A stretch of 6,160 nt of DNA from Longimicrobiales bacterium (GTDB lineage: Bacteria; Gemmatimonadota; Gemmatimonadetes; Longimicrobiales; Gaopeijiaceae): positions 1 through 6,160 of the forward strand of contig JAKMDG010000141.1 in assembly GCA_022428035.1 (NCBI GenBank). The letters run 5' to 3'. The notes beneath the pieces are model-generated. The model saw only the letters and a list, made by a program, of their open reading frames with translations. It ran no database searches and was not told where the DNA came from. How positions within the stretch are numbered: position 1 is the stretch's first letter; each line of letters begins with the position of its first letter. A program made the position numbers and the translations under genes. This document shows positions 1-6,160 of this stretch, piece after piece.

Positions 1-739
1 TCTCGCCCCCGTCCGTCGACTTCCACACGCCCGAGTCGAAGCCACCGGAGCTCATGCCCCAGCTCTTCCGCCACGCCTCCCAGATCGACGCATACAACAC
101 GTCGGGGTCGTTCGGGTCCACCACGAGATCGGTCGCGCCGGCCTTGTCGCTCTTGAAGAGCGTCCGCTCCCAGTTCTCTCCACCGTCCGTCGTCTTGAAG
201 ACTCCACGTTCCGGATTCTCGGCGGAGTGCTGGCCGAAGGCGGCCACCCAGGCCACGTCACAGTTGTCGGGATGAATGCGGATGCGCGCGATGTTCTGAC
301 TCTCGACCAGACCCAGGTGCTCCCACGTCTGTCCAGCGTCGACCGATTTGTAGACGCCATCACCCTGCATGACGTTCCCGCGCAGCTGTGTTTCTCCGGT
401 GCCGATATAGACGACGTCAGGATCGGTTTCACAGACGGCAACAGCCCCTACCGAAGAAGACGTGATCTGTCCGTCGGTTACCGGGGTCCAGTTCGACCCA
501 CCGTCCGTAGTCTTCCAGAGCCCACCACCCACTGCACCGAAATAGTACTCGAGCGGCCGCGCATCACTGCCCGCGACTCCAGTCGAGCGGCCACCGCGCG
601 GAATGCCGGCGTTGGTCCACGACAACATGTCGAAAAGGCCTTCGTCGAACTGCTGGCCCGACACCGGCTCGGGCATCGAGAGGGCTAACGTGCCCAGCGC
701 TACGGCGCCGGATACCAGGATGCGTAGCTGATTTCGCAT
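1..739 (-). CDS. Exported Asp-box (BNR/VPS10-like) beta-propeller protein, N-terminal 246 residues, runs off the left edge
   Basis: The frame is open from ATG at 739 to position 1 with no stop, so the C-terminus lies outside the window. Residues 1-28 form a Sec signal peptide (MRNQLR, hydrophobic core, likely cleavage after VSG). The mature start (FDEGLF, then RGGRS at 48-52) resembles the large exported proteins, often about 1000 residues, annotated as VPS10/sortilin-like or 'BNR glycosyl hydrolase'. Four Asp-box motifs are visible: TTDGGSNW (77-84), SVDAGQTW (132-139), TTDGGENW (183-190) and STDGGE (241-246, cut by the edge). They are spaced 51-58 residues apart and alternate with DPDVVY-like strands (106-111, 211-216), as expected for propeller blades. 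Asp boxes are structural, so the fold is well supported but no enzymatic activity is shown. The start fits the signal peptide, but no clear Shine-Dalgarno precedes it. It is the last gene of the cluster in transcription order, 129 bp after its neighbour. Two cysteines (103, 160) are present. Confidence 0.9.
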   Translation of the reverse strand, partial: MRNQLRILVSGAVALGTLALSMPEPVSGQQFDEGLFDMLSWTNAGIPRGGRSTGVAGSDARPLEYYFGAVGGGLWKTTDGGSNWTPVTDGQITSSSVGAVAVCETDPDVVYIGTGETQLRGNVMQGDGVYKSVDAGQTWEHLGLVESQNIARIRIHPDNCDVAWVAAFGQHSAENPERGVFKTTDGGENWERTLFKSDKAGATDLVVDPNDPDVLYASIWEAWRKSWGMSSGGFDSGVWKSTDGGE

Positions 740-868
740 GAGAGTCACGGTTGGGATTTGGGTGAACTGCGTGGTCCGGCGCTTGGCGACATCTGGCTCA
801 TCGACCACGCGGGCATGAACCAGAGCCAGGCGGTCCATCCATGGCTCGTAGGAGGGGCTCCACCGCAG
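740..868 (-). other. Intergenic leader with two interlocked inverted repeats
   Basis: This 129-bp gap lies between the stop of the second small lipoprotein and the start of the propeller gene. It holds an 8-bp perfect inverted repeat, GCGTGGTC at 769-776 with GACCACGC at 803-810, and a 7-bp one, CTGGCTC at 793-799 with GAGCCAG at 823-829. The two pairs cross each other, so in RNA they would either exclude each other or form a pseudoknot. No U-tract follows on the minus strand, so this is not an intrinsic terminator. I recognise no promoter boxes. Repeats of this length can arise by chance in GC-rich DNA, so a function is only a possibility. Confidence 0.35.
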
Positions 869-1369
869 CTAATTACCGAAGAGACCGAGGATCGCCGAAA
901 TAATGGATGGTGATGCGACCACTGCCGGCGTGGGCCCCGGACCAGGCCCCGTGTCCTGACCGCTACTACCATCATTGCCGGCGTTGAATGCGGCGAGGGC
1001 CGCGAACGTTACCCCAGCAGCGATCACGGTGCCCAACAAGATACTCTTCTGCGACGAGAAGGCCCGCACCTCGATGAGAGTGGGCCGGTCCATGCCGACC
1101 CGGAGGGTGTCATACTGAATCACCTCTCGGTAGGCGCCATATTCCTGCCTCCGCTCCGTGGCTAACGCCAGGGTATCGCCCACCGAGACGACCTCTCCCT
1201 CCACGGCAGCCGTCTCCGGTGCCTGATTCGCATCACGAAGAGCATTCGTGACCGGCACGTGGACCCGGATCGAGGACCCAACCGCCGGACTCTCCACTGG
1301 GGTGTAGGTGTAGCAGGACGAGGCGGCGAAGCCCAGCAGCAGTGCGAGACCCATGCGTGACACGCGCAT
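869..1369 (-). CDS. Uncharacterised putative lipoprotein with a C-terminal hydrophobic segment, 166 residues
   Basis: I do not recognise an assigned function. The frame stays open upstream to an ATG at 1429, but ATG 1369 is preferred. It overlaps the previous stop as TGATG, has GAGGT nine bases upstream, and puts a signal sequence at the N-terminus (MRVSRMGLALLLGFAASSC). Cys19 is a plausible lipidation site, although alanine at -3 makes it a weak lipobox. The mature part begins YTYTPVE. It continues as a beta-rich domain (about 30-105) with VEGEVVSVGDTLAL at 56-69, reminiscent of a small barrel-like fold. A hydrophobic stretch at 110-129 follows, then a Gly/Pro linker (GPGPGPTP, 141-148) and a second hydrophobic tail ending at 166. 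The domain plus hydrophobic segment recalls small lipoproteins I associate with Gemmatimonadota, a resemblance not checked here. It is probably co-translated with the upstream lipoprotein and follows a SusCD pair, so an envelope role is inferred. Confidence 0.75.
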   Translation of the reverse strand: MRVSRMGLALLLGFAASSCYTYTPVESPAVGSSIRVHVPVTNALRDANQAPETAAVEGEVVSVGDTLALATERRQEYGAYREVIQYDTLRVGMDRPTLIEVRAFSSQKSILLGTVIAAGVTFAALAAFNAGNDGSSGQDTGPGPGPTPAVVASPSIISAILGLFGN

Positions 1370-1383
1370 CAAATGATGACCTC
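1369..1383 (-). promoter_or_regulatory. Stop/start overlap (TGATG) with an internal Shine-Dalgarno
   Basis: The TGA of the upstream lipoprotein (1371-1369) shares its last base with the ATG of the next gene (1369-1367). GAGGT at 1383-1379, inside the final codons of the upstream gene, sits nine bases before that ATG. This is the usual arrangement for translational coupling and decides the start of the downstream gene. Confidence 0.7.
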
Positions 1384-1809
1384 GATATCGTCCGTGAACA
1401 GGCTGTTGAACTGGTACAGGAATCGCCACGGCAGATCCGGAAAGAGATCTCCTCTGCCGTCGAAGATCGAGCGGCCATCCACGTCAATTTCAACGTCCAC
1501 GGCGAGCGTGTCGAACGGTGACACCTCCCCCTGAATGAAGAGGCGTCGATCGATGCGCACGTCGATCACGGTATCGATCGGAAGGGTGTGAATCACGGTG
1601 TCCGACGCAAACACCTCGACTCGGGTTGTACCGACCTCGTCTACTCCAGCTACGAACGCCTTGGAGTAGATCACCTGGACCGTCGCGCCAGCTGTACCGG
1701 CCATCGCGAAGGAAATGAACTCGGGCGTCTGGTCCTCAAACACCTCACACGCCGCGAGCGCGGACGAACCGAGGAGGAGGAATCCGAATATTGTCTTGAA
1801 TGGCTTCAT
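1369..1809 (-). CDS. Uncharacterised lipoprotein, 146 residues, SusCD-associated
   Basis: The protein starts with a clear lipoprotein signal: MKPFK, a hydrophobic core, and the lipobox LAAC with Cys21 as the lipidated residue. The mature 126 residues are rich in alternating beta-strand patterns (ATVQVIY 42-48, TTRVEVF 61-67, DTLAVDVEIDVDG 100-112). They are acidic and end in an aromatic-rich stretch (PWRFLYQFNSLF, 127-138). This suggests a single immunoglobulin-like or beta-sandwich domain, but I cannot name a family. The gene lies 120 bp downstream of the SusD stop, just past a terminator hairpin whose U-tract ends about 30 bases before this ATG. No convincing Shine-Dalgarno is visible upstream of 1809. 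It overlaps the next gene by one base, so the two form a translationally coupled pair. A role as an accessory surface or periplasmic lipoprotein of the uptake complex is inferred from position only. Confidence 0.8.
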   Translation of the reverse strand: MKPFKTIFGFLLLGSSALAACEVFEDQTPEFISFAMAGTAGATVQVIYSKAFVAGVDEVGTTRVEVFASDTVIHTLPIDTVIDVRIDRRLFIQGEVSPFDTLAVDVEIDVDGRSIFDGRGDLFPDLPWRFLYQFNSLFTDDIEVII

Positions 1810-1839
1810 GCCGCGGAATGTAACGAGTTAGCTAGAACG

Positions 1840-1889
1840 AAAAAGAAGGCGGAGCGCACCCGTACCTAGTACGGATGCGCCCGCCTTCT
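1840..1889 (-). terminator. Rho-independent terminator after the SusD gene
   Basis: Arms at 1844-1864 and 1870-1889 enclose a 5-base loop (1865-1869). There are 19 Watson-Crick pairs, one bulged base (1853) and one non-canonical pair (1859/1875). In minus-strand RNA that last pair is G-U, whereas in plus-strand RNA it is a C-A mismatch. In the minus direction the stem runs straight into a run of U (1844-1840, the first U paired), and the plus direction has no such run. The hairpin begins about 40 bases after the SusD stop. All of this points to termination of the susC-susD transcript. Confidence 0.88.
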
Positions 1890-1929
1890 CTTACAGCGGA
1901 ATCCTAACGCTGTTTCCCGCCACAACCGA

Positions 1930-3255
1930 TCAGCAGTTGGCTTCACCGATTGTCGTGTTCGCACGGCACTCCACAATCGTAATCGGAAGCATCGTACCCG
2001 GCGCCGTCAGAGCCGCCGACTGAGGGTCCCACTTATCCAGCGTGAGCCCCCACCGGTACATGTCCTGCATCCGGAGCCCCATGAACAGGGTGTTTACGCG
2101 GCGGTGGTGCGTGAGCGCCTCCACCTCGTTTCCGGCAGCAAACGCGTAATCATAGGCAGCATCCGCGTTATCCAAATCACGGATCGCATTGATCTGCGCT
2201 TCGAACTCGCCCGTGTCGCCACCGGCGAGCGCATCTTCGGCCACGATCAGCCGCATCAGACGCTCGGTCGCGATCGAGACCGGACCGTACTGGTCGGATC
2301 CCCACTGCACGAGCGCAGCGGCAACCGCCAGATCTGGAGCACCAGTTACCGGATCCTCGAGCGTTACAACACCCGTACGACCCGAGGCTCCGGGCCCGGT
2401 GTTCTCCACCAATGACTCATCCCACTGGTTCTCACCTCGGTTGTTGACATTCGAAACCATGGGGTTCGCAGCCGAAGCCGAAGAGAAGGTGAGGTTGTAC
2501 TTCCAGTCCGAGCCACCTACTGCCGCAAGGACCGTCTCTGCATCGGTACGCGCCGCGGCCATCGCGAGCGCCGTACCTACCGTAGCCGTGGGGTTCAGAA
2601 CGTCCCAGATCGCTCGGGACATCTTCGCCCGCGCACGGATCGCCGTCGCGGTAGTGGCCAGGTCCGCCTCACCAAGCGTCGAGAACCCAGACACAGCCGC
2701 ATCCAGCTCGGCAATCGCCTGGTCCAAAACGCCCGACATACCGGCAGGACCAACCGGTGCACCGTCCTCTTGCTTATCCGAGAACGTCATGTCGTCCTGC
2801 GATTCTCCGGTAACCGTCAGCACCATGCCACGGAACATCTGAGCACGCGCCAAATCACGGGCGAAATCGTCATCACCCGGGTTGTTACCGACGTGGCCCT
2901 GGAGAATCGTTACGGCTTCACGAGCCATCCAGACGGCCTGCCCGAAGCCCGGGAACGCACCATCGGTGAACTCGTTGTAAGGATCGTCGATGAAGCCCTG
3001 GTCGAGCTGACCCCAGGCATCACGCGAACCAGTCCAATACAGCTCATCACTCACGACTGCAGGACCTTCCCACACGTCGGCAATCGCCGTACTGGCGAGT
3101 CGAAGTGAGCCATTGGCCACACCATTGGCGGCGGCCTCTCGTTGAATGTCCTCCTCAACCAGGCTGTTCGGGTTGTCCACGTCGAGCAGGTTGCAACCCG
3201 TCAACGTGAACACTGCCGCAACAGCCAGGATGGGAGCTTTGATCTTCTTAATCAT
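1930..3255 (-). CDS. SusD/RagB-family nutrient-binding outer-membrane lipoprotein
   Basis: This is the surface-exposed partner of the SusC barrel: it captures an oligomeric ligand and acts as a lid during TonB-dependent import. The signal peptide ends in lipobox LTGC (18-21), and the mature start CNLLDVDNPN is typical of SusD. Helical TPR-like segments are visible around 107-150, 172-190 and 204-220. The C-terminal part has the helix at 331-360 (ERLMRLIVAEDAL, INAIRD) and the family signature RRVNTLFMGLRMQDMYRWG (385-403), followed by LPI at 423-425. At 441 residues it is shorter than many Bacteroides SusD proteins (often 500 or more), which suggests reduced ligand-binding insertions. The C-terminus carries Cys430 and Cys441, possibly a disulfide. 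The start is supported by AGGGAGA six bases upstream. The gene begins 12 bp after the SusC stop, so the two are one operon. The ligand cannot be predicted. Confidence 0.95.
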   Translation of the reverse strand: MIKKIKAPILAVAAVFTLTGCNLLDVDNPNSLVEEDIQREAAANGVANGSLRLASTAIADVWEGPAVVSDELYWTGSRDAWGQLDQGFIDDPYNEFTDGAFPGFGQAVWMAREAVTILQGHVGNNPGDDDFARDLARAQMFRGMVLTVTGESQDDMTFSDKQEDGAPVGPAGMSGVLDQAIAELDAAVSGFSTLGEADLATTATAIRARAKMSRAIWDVLNPTATVGTALAMAAARTDAETVLAAVGGSDWKYNLTFSSASAANPMVSNVNNRGENQWDESLVENTGPGASGRTGVVTLEDPVTGAPDLAVAAALVQWGSDQYGPVSIATERLMRLIVAEDALAGGDTGEFEAQINAIRDLDNADAAYDYAFAAGNEVEALTHHRRVNTLFMGLRMQDMYRWGLTLDKWDPQSAALTAPGTMLPITIVECRANTTIGEANC

Positions 3256-3261
3256 TTCAAA

Positions 3262-3268
3262 TCTCCCT
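3262..3268 (-). promoter_or_regulatory. Ribosome binding site of the SusD gene
   Basis: AGGGAGA on the minus strand overlaps the last base of the SusC stop codon (TAA, 3270-3268) and lies six bases before the SusD ATG at 3255. It fixes the SusD start and allows ribosomes finishing SusC to reinitiate on SusD. It is the best Shine-Dalgarno in the window. Confidence 0.75.
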
Positions 3269-6160
3269 TAGAAGGTGACGCGCGTCGAAAGCGTGAATCG
3301 ACGCGGAATGGGGAGGGCCCAGCCTTCGGTGGCCTGCAGGAAGTTGCAGCTCAGTCCGCCGTTGCAGCGGCCGATCACGTTGGTCTCTGGGTCCATTCCC
3401 GTGTAGTCGCTGCCGGGCAGCCACATCATCAGGTTGCGCGCACCCAGGTTGACCGTCGCTGTCGACAGACCCCATCCATCGACGATGTCCGTCGGAATCC
3501 GGTACGTCAGCGAAAGCTCCCGGAACCGAATCATGTTGGTGTCGAAGATGCCGTTGAGTCCGGACATCGGGGACAAGCCCTCGACCTCACGAGCCCACGC
3601 GATGGCGGCATCAAGACGATCACCAGGCGAAGAAGTCCCGCTCTCCATGATCGCGCCCAACTCGGCCGCACGCGGCGTGTTGCGGCCGATCACGGCGTTG
3701 GCCTTCCGGAACATTCCGGACAGGTCCTGGTTCTGGCCACCCCATTTGTAATCGAAGAGGGCTGCGATCTCGAAGTTGCTCGCGAACGACAGATTGAAGC
3801 CAGTCGAACCAGCGAAGTCCGGGGTCGGCTTGCCGAGCAGCGTGCCCAGCATACCAGATCCACAGTTGTTCGAAGCGAGCGAGCCGTCCGCCGCATCGAA
3901 GCCCGGGTTAGGAACTTCCGCACCCGTCGAGTTACCGATCGCCAGCGGCTTGAACGTGCTGGGCGAAATCGGGGCATCGAACGAACCCGTTGCAAGCGCC
4001 TGATCACGCGTGAAGGCCGTGCATGAACCGTCGAGGTTCAAAGGCACGTCGACGTCGGCAATCTGAGCACCGAAGAATGATCCCGGAGCGTATCCCTCGA
4101 GGAGGTAGTTCCGGTAGCGCGGGTACGAACCACCCGTCTTGAGCGGCGGTGCGCCACCCAGGCTGGTGATGTTCTCGCTCAGGTACGCCGTGTTGGCGAA
4201 CACGTTGAGCGAGAGGCCCTCACTCTGCAGTAGGGTACCGCGGACGCTGGCCTCGAAACCCTTACCCGCAAGCTCACCAATGTTGACGAGCTGCTGCTGG
4301 GTGAAACCACCCGTCGGGGAGAACTGACGGGACACCATCGCGTCCTCTACAGTCCTGTCCCAATACGTGACGTCCACAGACCAGCGATCGTTGAACAGAC
4401 CGATCTCAGCTCCGACCTCCCACTCCGTGGAAACCTCGGGCCTCAGCCCGTCGTTACCGAGGTTGGCGGGCGAGACGCCTGGGCCTTCCTCGGAGGGAGC
4501 CGGCTCAAACGTCGTGAACTTCGCGAACGCATCAGGCTGCAGGCCGGACTTCCCGAGGGCCGCCCGGATGCGGAAGGTGGAGAACGTTTCGTTCTGCCAA
4601 CCGAGGCCCTGCGAGGGCACGATCGAAGCAGACGCCTTCGGATAGAACGCGGTTGCGAAGTCCTCACCGAACGCCGAGTTGGCGTCCCAACGACCACCCA
4701 CTGTCAGGAAGATCCAGTCGTTGATACCAACCTGGTCCTGCAGATAACCACCGAGCTGGGTAACTCGCGTCCACGACTCGCTCGCACTCTGGTTCGCGAG
4801 TGCGGAGAGTGTCTCGAGCCCTGGGCCCGGGAACGTGTTACCAGAACCACCAGCGCTCTGGCGCTGGCGGAGGAAACCCTGACCACCGAAGAGGAGGGTG
4901 TTCTCAATGTTGTCGCCGAACATCAGGATGTGAGAACCCTTCAGATCCGCCGTGATCTCGCGGCTGCGATCCTCGCTGACCGTACGATCACCGTCGCGGT
5001 TGGCATTCGTGAAGTTGTCGACCGCATGGCCGTACGGACGACCGAAGATGCGGTCATCGGACGTGAAGTCGAGACCAAACGTTCCGTCGAGACGGAACGA
5101 CTCCGTCGGCGTGAAGCCAATGGTCGTGCTACCTGCGAAGTGCGACGAGGCCGCCTGGTTGAACTGGTAGGCAAACTCACGCGTGGTTCCGAAGGCCGGC
5201 GCACCGTAGTAGTTGCCCTCATCCATCACCGTGGCACGGCGAGGCTGAGCCATCAGCATCGAGCTGAAGTAGCCGTAGATGTTGTTCCCGTTGTCCGGCG
5301 TGCTCTGATCCATGTCGGAGTAAAGCGTGCTGACTCCAATGCGGACCTTGGAAGACGGAATGATCGTGAAGTTGGACGTGAAGCCCACGCGACGGTTGGT
5401 GTCTTCCGAGAAGTCGATACCATCGGTCTCCGGGAACACATCGGTCGTGATCACACCATTTTCGTCGGTGTAGCGTCCGGACACGAAGTACTGGAAGGAC
5501 TCGGTACCGCCGGAGACTGAGGCAGAGTAAATCTGTCCAAAGCCACTGCCGAGCACGTCGGTGACGAGATCGTTCTCGAATGCTTCGAAGTCACCCGGCG
5601 AAACGCCGAAGCGATTCTGCATCCGAGTACGGTACTCATTCATCTTTGTCACGTCGGCTGCGGATGAGCAGCCGTCCGAGGCGCAGTCACGGCCAATGTA
5701 GTCCGCCACCGGGAGAATCCGGTTCGTCGGTGTATTGATCGTGGTCCAGTCCGCCTGAGCGGTGAACTGAGGGGCGCCCGCGCGTCCACGCTTCGTGAAG
5801 ATCTGGATCACGCCGTTGGATGCCTCGGTGCCGTACAGCGTAGCTGCAGCAGCACCCTTGAGGATCTCGACGCGTTCGATCGACTCGGGCGGAATGTCAT
5901 CGAGGCGGCTCGGGTTACCCGTACCGGACAGCGAAACGGCTGAACGGTCGACCCGAATGCCATCGACATAGATGATGGGCTCGTTGAGCTGCGAGAGCGA
6001 CGAGGAGCCACGAATACGAATCGCCGCACCTTCACCGGTCGAGCCGGAGGAAGGAAGCGCTACGACCCCAGGCTCGCGGCCTGCAATCATCTGAGAGAAG
6101 TCAGCGATCGGCGCGTTCTCGAGAGAAGCTGCGTCGAGCGTGGCGATCGTGTTACCGAGC
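3268..6160 (-). CDS. SusC/RagA-family TonB-dependent outer-membrane receptor, lacking its N-terminus at the right edge
   Basis: This is the barrel half of a SusCD importer, driven by TonB-ExbBD. The frame is open from 6159, giving 963 visible residues (numbered from that codon). The methionine at 6090 is internal, because upstream residues such as LGNTIATLDAASL continue the plug domain. The plug shows AAIRIRGSSSL (45-55), IIYVDGIRV (62-70) and the SusC signature around IERVEILKGAAAATLYG (94-110), then SNGVIQIFTKRG (114-125). The remainder is a repeating beta-barrel ending ...RRFTLSTRVTF, with a terminal phenylalanine as expected for BAM-dependent insertion. Missing outside the window are the signal peptide, any carboxypeptidase-regulatory-like domain and any TonB box. 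Typical family length is about 1000-1100 residues, so roughly 50-150 are missing. There are six cysteines, including close pairs 159/164 and 932/938. It is immediately followed by SusD. Family confidence is very high; the substrate is unknown. Confidence 0.96.
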   Translation of the reverse strand, partial: LGNTIATLDAASLENAPIADFSQMIAGREPGVVALPSSGSTGEGAAIRIRGSSSLSQLNEPIIYVDGIRVDRSAVSLSGTGNPSRLDDIPPESIERVEILKGAAAATLYGTEASNGVIQIFTKRGRAGAPQFTAQADWTTINTPTNRILPVADYIGRDCASDGCSSAADVTKMNEYRTRMQNRFGVSPGDFEAFENDLVTDVLGSGFGQIYSASVSGGTESFQYFVSGRYTDENGVITTDVFPETDGIDFSEDTNRRVGFTSNFTIIPSSKVRIGVSTLYSDMDQSTPDNGNNIYGYFSSMLMAQPRRATVMDEGNYYGAPAFGTTREFAYQFNQAASSHFAGSTTIGFTPTESFRLDGTFGLDFTSDDRIFGRPYGHAVDNFTNANRDGDRTVSEDRSREITADLKGSHILMFGDNIENTLLFGGQGFLRQRQSAGGSGNTFPGPGLETLSALANQSASESWTRVTQLGGYLQDQVGINDWIFLTVGGRWDANSAFGEDFATAFYPKASASIVPSQGLGWQNETFSTFRIRAALGKSGLQPDAFAKFTTFEPAPSEEGPGVSPANLGNDGLRPEVSTEWEVGAEIGLFNDRWSVDVTYWDRTVEDAMVSRQFSPTGGFTQQQLVNIGELAGKGFEASVRGTLLQSEGLSLNVFANTAYLSENITSLGGAPPLKTGGSYPRYRNYLLEGYAPGSFFGAQIADVDVPLNLDGSCTAFTRDQALATGSFDAPISPSTFKPLAIGNSTGAEVPNPGFDAADGSLASNNCGSGMLGTLLGKPTPDFAGSTGFNLSFASNFEIAALFDYKWGGQNQDLSGMFRKANAVIGRNTPRAAELGAIMESGTSSPGDRLDAAIAWAREVEGLSPMSGLNGIFDTNMIRFRELSLTYRIPTDIVDGWGLSTATVNLGARNLMMWLPGSDYTGMDPETNVIGRCNGGLSCNFLQATEGWALPIPRRFTLSTRVTF

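Noticed and set aside
52..441. Minus-strand open frame of 129 codons
   Set aside because: It is in a different frame from the propeller gene over the same bases; its Arg/Ser/Thr-rich translation has no motif.
227..688. Plus-strand open frame of 153 codons
   Set aside because: It is antisense to the propeller gene, whose minus-strand frame shows a signal peptide and regular Asp boxes and is clearly the real one.
769..810. 8-bp inverted repeat as a terminator after the second small lipoprotein
   Set aside because: The spacer is 26 bases and no U-run follows on the minus strand, so it does not fit an intrinsic terminator.
1427..1429. ATG at 1429 as the start of the second small lipoprotein
   Set aside because: It would add 20 residues with no signal character before the signal peptide and overlap the upstream gene by 61 bases. 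ATG 1369 has a coupled stop/start, a Shine-Dalgarno and a proper signal sequence.
1810..1843. Promoter for the small lipoprotein genes just after the terminator
   Set aside because: TA-rich bits are present, but no pair of boxes has suitable spacing, and a -35 region would have to lie inside the hairpin. It cannot be supported from the sequence alone.
2189..2842. Plus-strand open frame of 217 codons
   Set aside because: It is fully antisense to the SusD gene, with a low-complexity Ala/Ser/Pro-rich translation and no Shine-Dalgarno or family signature.
3142..4026. Plus-strand open frame of 294 codons
   Set aside because: It lies antisense to the SusD start and the SusC C-terminus, and its translation is Arg/His/Val-rich with no recognisable domain. 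GC-rich coding DNA often leaves such open antisense frames.
4930..5520. Plus-strand open frame of 196 codons
   Set aside because: It is antisense to the SusC barrel region, and the Arg/Val/Glu-rich translation is typical of a shadow frame.
6088..6090. ATG at 6090 as the SusC start
   Set aside because: The upstream codons to 6159 are open and encode normal plug-domain sequence, and a start here would leave no signal peptide. The true start is outside the window.

Overview
The window looks like chromosomal DNA from a GC-rich, Gram-negative bacterium that uses SusC/SusD-type outer-membrane uptake systems. The style of the SusC plug, the short SusD (441 residues), two small outer-membrane-type lipoproteins and an exported Asp-box (BNR/VPS10-like) propeller protein together suggest Gemmatimonadota or a close relative. 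A high-GC Bacteroidota/Rhodothermota lineage is the main alternative. This placement rests on remembered family resemblance, not on a search.

Every gene I can support is on the minus strand, so the transcription order runs from high to low coordinates. (1) A SusC/RagA-like TonB-dependent receptor, 6160 to 3268, whose N-terminus lies beyond the right edge. (2) A SusD/RagB-like lipoprotein, 3255 to 1930, 12 bp downstream with a good Shine-Dalgarno. (3) A strong intrinsic terminator hairpin at 1889-1840. (4) An uncharacterised lipoprotein, 1809 to 1369. (5) A second uncharacterised putative lipoprotein, 1369 to 869, whose start overlaps the previous stop by one base (TGATG). (6) A 129-bp gap with two interlocked inverted repeats. 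(7) The start of an exported Asp-box beta-propeller protein, 739 to beyond position 1.

Functionally, SusC (a TonB-powered barrel) and SusD (a surface lipoprotein lid) should form one outer-membrane import complex for an unknown oligomeric substrate. All five gene products carry or are expected to carry export signals, so the locus is devoted to the envelope. The two small lipoproteins and the propeller protein are plausible accessory or surface partners, but nothing in the sequence identifies the substrate. The terminator between SusD and the small lipoproteins implies strong susCD expression, with the downstream genes expressed by read-through or from a separate, unrecognised promoter.

I see no mobile element, CRISPR array, tRNA or rRNA, and no gene on the plus strand. 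The long plus-strand open frames are antisense to the real genes. There is no gene-free stretch longer than 300 bp. I did not find a clearly new system. The best candidates for novelty are the two small lipoproteins and how they are wired to the SusCD pair.
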